Source: Verrucomicrobiota bacterium
Lineage (GTDB): Bacteria; Verrucomicrobiota; Verrucomicrobiia; Chthoniobacterales; Chthoniobacteraceae
Direction: 5' to 3'
NCBI GenBank assembly: GCA_009885995.1
Contig: VFJQ01000001.1
Coordinates: 35,646 to 99,645, forward strand
Length of the DNA stretch: 64,000 nucleotides
A program made the position numbers and the translations under genes. How positions within the stretch are numbered: position 1 is the first letter of the stretch; each line of letters starts with the position of its first letter. A model generated the notes under the pieces. That model ran no database searches. It saw only the letters and a program-made list of their open reading frames with translations, and was not told the DNA's origin. Below, piece by piece: positions 56,820 to 64,000 of the stretch.

Positions 56820-58238
56820 TCACACGAGGATATCCTTCACCACGTGCCCATGCACGTCGGTGAGCCGGAAGTCGCGGCCCGCATAGTGATACGTCAGCCG
56901 CTCGTGATCGAAGCCGAGGCAGTGCAGGATCGTCGCCTGCACGTCGTGAACGTGGACGGGATTCTCGACGATGTGGAAACCCATCTCGTCCGTCGCGCCG
57001 CAGGTGAGACCGCCTTTGATCCCGCCACCTGCCATCCACATCGTGAACGCCTGCGGATGATGATCGCGACCCATGCTGCGGCCGAGCGCGGGGTTCGTCT
57101 CGACCATCGGCGTGCGGCCGAATTCGCCGCCCCAAATCACGAGCGTGTCGTCAAGCAAACCGCGCTGCTTGAGATCGAGCACGAGCGCCGCGCTGGCCTG
57201 GTCGGTCTTTTTGCAGTTGGTCGTGTGATTGCCGACGAGCGCCGTGTGCGCGTCCCAGCCTTCGTTGTAGATGTTCACGAAGCGCACGCCGCGCTCGATC
57301 ATCCGCCGCGCCAGCAGGCATGCGCGGGCGAAGCTCGGCTCGTCCGGCTTGCATCCGTAGAGATCGAGCGTCGCCTGCGATTCGCTCTTCAGGTCCATTA
57401 AATCGGGCGCGCTCGTTTGCAGGCGATAGGCCATCTCGTAGTTCGCGAGCCGCGTGGAAATCTCCGGGTCGCCGACGGCGGCCAGTTGCTGGCGGTTGAG
57501 CGTCGAGACGAGATCGAGCGTGTCCCGCTGGAGCTTCGCATCGACGCCCGCGGGGCTGCTCACATTCAGAATCGGGTCGCCCTTTCCGCGGAAAAGTGTG
57601 CCCGTGAAAACCGTCGGCAGGAACCCACTCGACCACAGCGCCGCGCCGCCGCTCAGGCCGTTGCCCGTGCTCATCACCACAAACGCCGGCAGGTCTTGCG
57701 TCTCCGCGCCGAGCCCGTAGAGCGCCCACGAGCCGAGGCTCGGCCGGCCCGGCTGCGAGAAGCCCGTGTTGAAGAAAATCTGCGCGGGCGCGTGGTTGAA
57801 CTGGTCGGTCTTCACCGAACGCACGAAGCAGATGTCATCGACCACCTCCGCGAGATGCGGCAGCACCTCCGCGATCTCCGCGCCGCATTGCCCATGCTTC
57901 GCGAACTTGAACTGCGGCCCCATCACCGCCGCATCGGGACGGATGAATGCGTAGCGCTGCCCGCCGATCACCGACGGCGGAAGCGGCTTGCCTTCGAGCT
58001 TCGCGAGCGCCGGCTTGTAGTCGAAGAGATCGAGATGCGATGGCGCGCCCGCCATGAACATGTGGATGACGCGTTTCGCCTTCGGCGTGAAATGCGGCTG
58101 CTTCACCGCGAACGGATTGCTCGCCGCGAATGCGTCCGTGAGCAGGCCCGCAAAGGCGATCTTTCCGAGACCGATGCCGCAGTCGTGCAGAAAGTGGCGG
58201 CGGGCGATGGGCGTGGGCTGCGGGATGAACGGGCTCAT
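56820..58238 (-). CDS. DUF1501 domain-containing protein
   Basis: ARRHFLHDCGIGLGKIAFAGLL signal; HMFMAGAPSHLDLFDYKPAL; GGEFGRTPMVE. Confidence 0.92.
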   Translation of the reverse strand: MSPFIPQPTPIARRHFLHDCGIGLGKIAFAGLLTDAFAASNPFAVKQPHFTPKAKRVIHMFMAGAPSHLDLFDYKPALAKLEGKPLPPSVIGGQRYAFIRPDAAVMGPQFKFAKHGQCGAEIAEVLPHLAEVVDDICFVRSVKTDQFNHAPAQIFFNTGFSQPGRPSLGSWALYGLGAETQDLPAFVVMSTGNGLSGGAALWSSGFLPTVFTGTLFRGKGDPILNVSSPAGVDAKLQRDTLDLVSTLNRQQLAAVGDPEISTRLANYEMAYRLQTSAPDLMDLKSESQATLDLYGCKPDEPSFARACLLARRMIERGVRFVNIYNEGWDAHTALVGNHTTNCKKTDQASAALVLDLKQRGLLDDTLVIWGGEFGRTPMVETNPALGRSMGRDHHPQAFTMWMAGGGIKGGLTCGATDEMGFHIVENPVHVHDVQATILHCLGFDHERLTYHYAGRDFRLTDVHGHVVKDILV

Positions 58239-61200
58239 GACTTGGTGATGGCTTCGTCGAGGTTGAAAAGCGCGCGGGCCAGCGCGGTCCACGCGGCGGT
58301 CTCGGCGTCTCCGCCCGCGAAGACCTTTGGATCGAGCAAAGGTGGAAGCGGCGCCCCGCCGCTCTTGTTTTCTCCAAGCGGCGGGGCGCCGCTTCCACCA
58401 AAGCGAGCACGCTGCGCCTTCACGAACTCGCGCAGTGGCGGCAATTCATCCGCGCGCGCAGCCCGGCCGAGCACGTTGCGGAATGCGGCTTTGAGCTTCG
58501 CATCGTCGTCGCCCGGCGCGGCGGCAAGCGCCTTTCCGAGCGCCTGCGCGGCTTCGACGAAGACGACGTCGTTGAGGAGCGAGAGCGCTTGCAGCGGCGT
58601 GTTCGAGACGTCGCGCCGCGGGATGCAGGACTCGCCGGTCGGTGCGTCGAAGGTGTTGTAGAGCGCGAAGGGCGCGGTGCGTTTCACGAACGTGTAGAGG
58701 CTGCGGCGGTAGCGGTCCTCGCCGCCGCTCGCGTTCCACTTCGGGCTGCCGTAGGCGACTTCGCTCACGCCGTCCGGCTGCGATGGCCGCACGGGCGCTC
58801 CACCCATTTTCAGCGAGAGCAGCCCAGCCGCGCGCAGCGTGCCGTCGCGGATCATCTCCGCCTCGAGCCGCGCGCGCGGGAAGCGCGCGAGCAGCGAGTT
58901 CTCCGCGTCCTTGGCCAGCATTGCGGGCGTCACCTTCGACGCTTGCCGATACGTCGCGCTCGTGACGATGAGGCGGTGCAGCTTCTTCTGCGACCAGCCC
59001 TTTTCCATGAACTCGACCGCGAGCCAGTCGAGCAACTCGGGATGCGTCGGCGACGCGCCCTGGTAGCCGAAGTCCTCGGTCGTGCGCACGATCCCCTTGC
59101 CGAAGAACGCAGCCCACGCGCGGTTCACGATCACGCGCGCGGCGAGCGGATTCTCCTGCGCGACGAGCCAGCGCGCGAAGGCGAGGCGGTTGCGCGGGCC
59201 GTCGGGCAGCGGGTTGAGGATCGAAAGCGCGGCGGGGTCGATGCGGTCGATCGGCTGGAGGTATTCGCCGCGGTTGCGGAGGAACGTCGCACGCGGATTT
59301 TCCGAAGGACGCTCGCGCATCACGAGCGTCGTCTGGACCTTCGACGGCTGCCGCAGTGCGCGGATCTCTTTCGCGGCGGCATCAAGCTCGGGCGCGGTGA
59401 GGAGGAAATGCTCGCGCATTTTCCCGCGCTGCGCGTCGGTGAGCTGGGCTTCGGGCACGGCGAGCAGGGCCTCGATCGCATCGGTCATTTCGCGCGCCTC
59501 GGCGCCGCGCGGATCGGTCGTCACCGAGATGCGGAACCGACCCAGCGGACACGCGTAGTGGCGGCCGAAGATCATCTTCACATCGAGTTGTGCCGCGCTG
59601 ATCGGCTGTTGGGGGATGAAGACCGCCTCGTGCGCTTCGCCCGGACGATCCGCGCACGACCAACCAGTCTGAGGATCGCCGTCGGTCGCGGCCTCCGCGG
59701 AGACGGGTGTGTCCTTCTTCTTGCCGAAATTGTTGTTCGCGTAGCTTTCGGTCGTGCTCGCGAACTTCACCGCTTGCCCGTCGGCGCTGACCTGGAATTC
59801 GCCCATGAAGAAGTCCCCTTTCGGTCCTTCGTAATAACACAAGCCGGGGCCGTGCGCGGGCAGGCTGTCGTCGGGCAGCGCCTCGAGCCGGATGGCGGTG
59901 ATCTTCGCCGGGAGGCTTGCGAACTTCAGCTCGTAGGTGTCGCTCTTCGTGATGTCGCCGCTGCCGAGGATCGAGAGATCCGGCTGGATCGTGAGCAGCG
60001 GGAGATTCGTCTTCATCGCCGCGGGCTTGAGCGCCGTCCACGCGACGGTGCGCGCGCTCTCCTTCTCCATCCAGGCATGGAACGCCTCATCGACGCTCCC
60101 CTTCTCCACCGGCCACTTCGCGGGCAGCTCCGCGATGAGTTTCTGCGCGCGCGCTTCGCGATCCCTCTGCTGCTGCGCGGCATCCGCGGGCGGGAGGTCG
60201 AGGTCGAGTTCGTCCGCGTTGTCGAGGAAAGCCATCATCCCGTAATACTCGCGGTGCGTGATCGGGTCGTATTTGTGCGTGTGGCACTGCGCGCAGCCCG
60301 TCGTGAGGCCGAGCCACGTCGCGCCGGTCGTCGCCACGCGGTCTGTCATCGCGTGGAAGCGGAACTCAAGCGGGTCGATGCCGCCTTCTTCGTTGAGCAT
60401 CGTGTTGCGGTGAAAACCGGTGGCGATCTTCTGATCCAGCGTCGCGTTCGGCAGCATGTCGCCGGCGATCTGCTCGATGGTGAACTGATCGAACGGCATG
60501 TCCGCATTCAGCGCGCGCACGACCCAGTCGCGATACGGCCAGATCGGGCGCTCTCGGTCTTTCTCGTAGCCGTTCGTGTCGGCGTAACGCGCGAGGTCGA
60601 GCCACTTGCGCGCCCAGCGCTCGCCGTATTGCGGCGAAGCGATCAGCCGATCGACGAGCCGCTTGTAGGCGTCCGGGGCGTGGTCGGTTTCAAACGCCAC
60701 GACTTCCTCCGGCGTCGGCGGCAGGCCGATGAGATCGTAGCTCACCCGGCGGATGAGCGTGGCGCGATCCGCTTCCGGCGAGCGCTGCAAACCCGCCTTC
60801 GCCAGTCGCGCGTCGATGAAGGCATCGACTGAATCCAACGCGCCCTTCCTCGGCGCGGCGAAGGCCCAGTGCGGCTGATAGTCCGCGCCCGTGGCGATCC
60901 AGCGTTTGAGGATGTCCTTCTGCTCCGCGGTTAGCTCCTGCTTCGTCTCGGGCGGCGGCATCGCGTCGTCCTTGTCGGTCGAGAAGATGCGCACGCACAG
61001 CTCGCTCTCGTCCGTCTTGCCCGGCACGATGGCGATGGCGCCGGACTTCGCCTCCTTCGTCGCCGACTCGCGCACATCGAGCCGCAGCTTGCCTTTGCGC
61101 GACTTGTCGTCGGGGCCGTGGCACTTGAAGCAGTAGCGAGAGAGGATCGGGCGGACTTCGCGATTGAAGTCGGGCGCGTCGGCAGCAGCGGAGGCGGCCG

Positions 61201-61249
61201 CGATGCTGGCGGCGATGAGCCATGAGAATGCACACGTGCGGTTCGACAT
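58235..61249 (-). CDS. Planctomycete cytochrome C / DUF1549 / DUF1553 (PSD1) protein
   Basis: FNREVRPILSRYCFKCHGPDDKSRKGKLRLD (CxxCH); FTIEQIAGDMLPNATLDQKIATGFHRNTMLNEEGGIDPLEFR; start ATG at 61249. Confidence 0.92.
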   Translation of the reverse strand: MSNRTCAFSWLIAASIAAASAAADAPDFNREVRPILSRYCFKCHGPDDKSRKGKLRLDVRESATKEAKSGAIAIVPGKTDESELCVRIFSTDKDDAMPPPETKQELTAEQKDILKRWIATGADYQPHWAFAAPRKGALDSVDAFIDARLAKAGLQRSPEADRATLIRRVSYDLIGLPPTPEEVVAFETDHAPDAYKRLVDRLIASPQYGERWARKWLDLARYADTNGYEKDRERPIWPYRDWVVRALNADMPFDQFTIEQIAGDMLPNATLDQKIATGFHRNTMLNEEGGIDPLEFRFHAMTDRVATTGATWLGLTTGCAQCHTHKYDPITHREYYGMMAFLDNADELDLDLPPADAAQQQRDREARAQKLIAELPAKWPVEKGSVDEAFHAWMEKESARTVAWTALKPAAMKTNLPLLTIQPDLSILGSGDITKSDTYELKFASLPAKITAIRLEALPDDSLPAHGPGLCYYEGPKGDFFMGEFQVSADGQAVKFASTTESYANNNFGKKKDTPVSAEAATDGDPQTGWSCADRPGEAHEAVFIPQQPISAAQLDVKMIFGRHYACPLGRFRISVTTDPRGAEAREMTDAIEALLAVPEAQLTDAQRGKMREHFLLTAPELDAAAKEIRALRQPSKVQTTLVMRERPSENPRATFLRNRGEYLQPIDRIDPAALSILNPLPDGPRNRLAFARWLVAQENPLAARVIVNRAWAAFFGKGIVRTTEDFGYQGASPTHPELLDWLAVEFMEKGWSQKKLHRLIVTSATYRQASKVTPAMLAKDAENSLLARFPRARLEAEMIRDGTLRAAGLLSLKMGGAPVRPSQPDGVSEVAYGSPKWNASGGEDRYRRSLYTFVKRTAPFALYNTFDAPTGESCIPRRDVSNTPLQALSLLNDVVFVEAAQALGKALAAAPGDDDAKLKAAFRNVLGRAARADELPPLREFVKAQRARFGGSGAPPLGENKSGGAPLPPLLDPKVFAGGDAETAAWTALARALFNLDEAITKS
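58341..58399. repeat. Perfect 23-bp-arm inverted repeat in frame inside DUF1553 CDS
   Basis: GGTGGAAGCGGCGCCCCGCCGCT (58341-58363), 13-nt loop, AGCGGCGGGGCGCCGCTTCCACC (58377-58399). Confidence 0.9.
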
Positions 61250-61387
61250 AGACGGTGACGCCAAAACAACCCCCGATCGCCCGAGGATGAAAGCCGAGCT
61301 TTTGCATGATGTGCGCTCGAACCGCACCAGAGCTGAGGTTGACCCTGCGTGGTTCGAGCCGAAGATGCGTCGCAACTCCCGCCGACT

Positions 61388-64000
61388 ATGACGCATCTCC
61401 GTTTCCTCCTCGCCGTGGCATTCGCCGCGACCGCGCTCTTCACCAGCCAGAGCCGCGCCGATTTTCCACGACTCGCGCTGAAGCCGATCAGCCTCGGCGA
61501 GATTCATTCTCCGACTACGATCACGCACGCGCCGGACGGCTCGGGGCGGCTGTTCGTGTGCGATCAGCCGGGCGTGATCTATGTGATCGAAAATGGGTCG
61601 CAGTTGCCGACGCCGTTCCTGAACATCTCCAGCACCAGCAACGTCCCGCCCAACAACGGCCCCGGCCCGGTGGTGACGCTCACGACGGGCTACAGCGAGC
61701 GCGGGCTGCTCGGGATGGCGTTTCATCCGGGCTACGCGGACCCGCTCTCGCCCGGCTACCGGAAGTTCTACCTCAACTACAACAAGAACTACGAAGCGGG
61801 GATCGATCCCGGCCCGCCGGTGGCGGATCACACGCCGAACTGCGTGACGGTGATCGCGGAGTTTCAGGTCTCCGCGGGCGACCCGAACGTGGCCGACCCG
61901 ACGGAGCGGCGGCTGCTCATTTTCACCCAGCCGCAGAGCAACCACAACGGAGGCCAGCTCGAGTTCGGCCCGGATGGGAAGCTCTACATCGGCACCGGCG
62001 ATGGCGGCAGCAGCAACGACAACAACGTGGGGCACACCGGCGGCGGCGCCACGCGCCCGACCGGCGGCCTCGGCAACGGCCAGGACCGCACGAACTACCT
62101 CGGCAAGATCCTGCGCATCGATCCCCTCGATCCCGACGCCGGCGGCCCGCTCACCTACGGCATCCCGATGGACAATCCGTTCTTCAACGACGCGACGCCC
62201 GGCTTGAAAAAGGAGATCTTCGCCTACGGCCTGCGCAATCCGTGGCGCTTCTCCTTCGACACCCGGCCCGGCGGCACGGGCCGGATCTTCTGCGGCGACG
62301 TGGGCCAGGGACGCATCGAGGAGATCAATCTCATCGTCGCCGGTGGAAACTACGGCTGGCGTTATCTCGAGGGCGTTGAGATGCCCACCTTCTCATCCGG
62401 CGCGCCGACCAACCCCATGCCGAATCCGGGCGGCCCCTTCATCCCGCCGATCGCGACGTATGCGCATCCCGGTGTGACCACGGGCAATCCGCCCTTGCCG
62501 CAGCTCGGGCTCTCGGTGACGGGCGGCTACGTCTATCGCGGCGCGGCGATCCCGGCGCTGCAAGGCAAGTATGTCTTCGGCGACTACGGCTCCACCGCCG
62601 GCGCGTCGGACGGACGCATGATGGGTCTGGAGGAGACCGCGCCGGGCAGCGGCGTCTTCACGCTGAACCCGGCAATCCCGCTCCTCGGCACGAACCCGAT
62701 CGTGGGCCAGCGCATTCTCACGCTAGGGGAAGACGAGAGCGGCGAGATCTACGTGGGTCTCAAGAGCACGCCCGGCGTGCTCCTCCTGAACGGCACCGGC
62801 CAAAAGGCGGGCGGCATTTACCAGATCGTCGCCGAGCAGCGCATCTCCACGACAGTCCAGCCGTCGCAGGACAATACGATCTTCTCAGATGATACCGACC
62901 CGGTGCTGGTCGCGACGCGGGGCTTCGCCGATAGCAGCGACGCGCTTGGCTACCTCTACGCGGGCCGCACGGGCCCGAATCGAGGCCCCTACCTCCGCCG
63001 CGCGCTGGTGGCGTTCGACATGCCGGCGCGGGTGCCGAGCGGCTCTGTGATCCAATCTGCCGTGCTCCAACTCAACCTCGTGAAGACGGGGCCCGCCGGC
63101 GCGGGGAAGAATGTCGCCCTGCATCGGCTGACGCAGCAATGGGGCGAGGGCACTTCCAAAAACAACTCAGACGCTGGCTTCGGCGCCGCGGCGACTCCGA
63201 ACGACGCGACTTGGCTTTATCGCACCTTCGATACTGTCAACCCTGTGTTCTGGTCCGGTGCCGGCGGCACCTTCACCGCTGCGGCTTCGGCCACTGCGGT
63301 CGTGGGCAATCCGGGGCCGATGATGTGGACTTCCACCCCCGAGCTCGTGGCCGATGTGCAGAGCTGGGTCAATGCGCCCGCGAACAACGCCGGCTGGATG
63401 CTGCGCGGCGACGAACTCACCAACACGACGGCGAGCCAGTTCGACAGCAGGCAAAGCGGCTCCATCCCGCCGAGGCTGGTCGTCACTTATGATACGGCGA
63501 CCCCGCCCATCGTCTTCGTGACGCCCGCGGACATCGTCGCCGAGGCGCCCGGCGCGACCGGCGCTGTGGTGAACTACACAGCCTCCGCGTCCGACGCCGG
63601 CGGCCTCTCGCTCTCCTTCACGACCAATCACGAGAGCGGCACGACCTTCGCCGTGGGCAGCACCGTGGTGAATCTCACGGTGGACGACGGGTTCGGGAAT
63701 ATCGGCACCACGAGCTTCACCGTGACCGTGCAGGACACGACCAAGCCCGCGCTGACGCTGCCGGGGCCGATCACTGCCGAGGCGACCGGGGCGACTGGCG
63801 CAGTGGTCAATTTCAACGCGACCGCAAGCGACGCAGTCGGCGTGACCAGCCTCGCGATCGTGCCGCCCAGCGGGAGCCTCTTCCCGCTCGGCCAGACGAT
63901 GGTAAACGTGACCGCGATGGATGCAGCGGGGAACACGGAGACGGGCAGTTTCACCGTGACGGTGCAAGACACGACCAAACCCGCGCTGATGCTGCCGGGG
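61388..64000 (+). CDS. Secreted PQQ-dependent sugar dehydrogenase-like protein with DNRLRE and HYR repeats (partial, runs off right edge)
   Basis: From ATG 61388: MTHLRFLLAVAFAATALFTSQSRADFPRLALKPISLGEIHSPTTITHAPDGSGRLFVCDQPGVIYVIENG...; no in-window stop, so missing from the ORF track as a plus-strand ORF. Confidence 0.85.
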   Translation, partial: MTHLRFLLAVAFAATALFTSQSRADFPRLALKPISLGEIHSPTTITHAPDGSGRLFVCDQPGVIYVIENGSQLPTPFLNISSTSNVPPNNGPGPVVTLTTGYSERGLLGMAFHPGYADPLSPGYRKFYLNYNKNYEAGIDPGPPVADHTPNCVTVIAEFQVSAGDPNVADPTERRLLIFTQPQSNHNGGQLEFGPDGKLYIGTGDGGSSNDNNVGHTGGGATRPTGGLGNGQDRTNYLGKILRIDPLDPDAGGPLTYGIPMDNPFFNDATPGLKKEIFAYGLRNPWRFSFDTRPGGTGRIFCGDVGQGRIEEINLIVAGGNYGWRYLEGVEMPTFSSGAPTNPMPNPGGPFIPPIATYAHPGVTTGNPPLPQLGLSVTGGYVYRGAAIPALQGKYVFGDYGSTAGASDGRMMGLEETAPGSGVFTLNPAIPLLGTNPIVGQRILTLGEDESGEIYVGLKSTPGVLLLNGTGQKAGGIYQIVAEQRISTTVQPSQDNTIFSDDTDPVLVATRGFADSSDALGYLYAGRTGPNRGPYLRRALVAFDMPARVPSGSVIQSAVLQLNLVKTGPAGAGKNVALHRLTQQWGEGTSKNNSDAGFGAAATPNDATWLYRTFDTVNPVFWSGAGGTFTAAASATAVVGNPGPMMWTSTPELVADVQSWVNAPANNAGWMLRGDELTNTTASQFDSRQSGSIPPRLVVTYDTATPPIVFVTPADIVAEAPGATGAVVNYTASASDAGGLSLSFTTNHESGTTFAVGSTVVNLTVDDGFGNIGTTSFTVTVQDTTKPALTLPGPITAEATGATGAVVNFNATASDAVGVTSLAIVPPSGSLFPLGQTMVNVTAMDAAGNTETGSFTVTVQDTTKPALMLPG

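Noticed and set aside
58589-60832. 747-aa plus-strand ORF
   Set aside because: Antisense shadow of the DUF1549/DUF1553 gene, no recognisable motif.
63700-64000. Tandem DNA repeat considered as a satellite/VNTR
   Set aside because: It is in-frame protein domain repetition (HYR-like), not noncoding satellite.

Overview
High-GC window, probably from a Verrucomicrobia/Planctomycetes-group bacterium (inferred from DUF1501 plus planctomycete-cytochrome/DUF1553 genes and a PVM-like microcompartment). Most of it is ordinary chromosomal coding: GT2-methyltransferase fusion, RluA, OmpA, FHA-ABC exporter, MurJ, Sua5, PurK, PurE, squalene/phytoene synthase, TyrS, acyltransferase, L,D-transpeptidase, IspH and two-component systems. 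The standout region is a bacterial microcompartment (BMC) locus at about 32.1-41.4 kb: DeoR regulator, PduL, three BMC-H, acetate kinase, three BMC-P, aldehyde dehydrogenase, class II aldolase, a PduS-like RnfC Fe-S protein and a PduT-like BMC-T. It resembles the PVM fucose/rhamnose BMC but carries an electron-transfer (PduS/PduT) module. Reading the DNA around deoR and pduL shows a new-looking operator code: ATGAY-N8-RTCAT palindromes, with three half-sites phased every 13 bp upstream of deoR and two full sites exactly 50 bp apart upstream of pduL, one of them over a candidate -10. Next to the BMC locus is a conflict/helicase island (AAA ATPase + DUF4276, TOTE-type primase-helicase, SWIM-SNF2 with two frameshifts, RecQ with an internal deletion). 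Several palindromic repeat families are scattered through the window. One is a GTAG-headed REP/BIME-like family whose stems covary between copies; one copy lies in frame inside a coding gene and one supplies a stop codon. Another is a ~199 bp inverted pair inside the BMC operon, and a third is a perfect 23-bp-arm repeat in frame inside a DUF1553 gene. No tRNA, rRNA or CRISPR was recognised.
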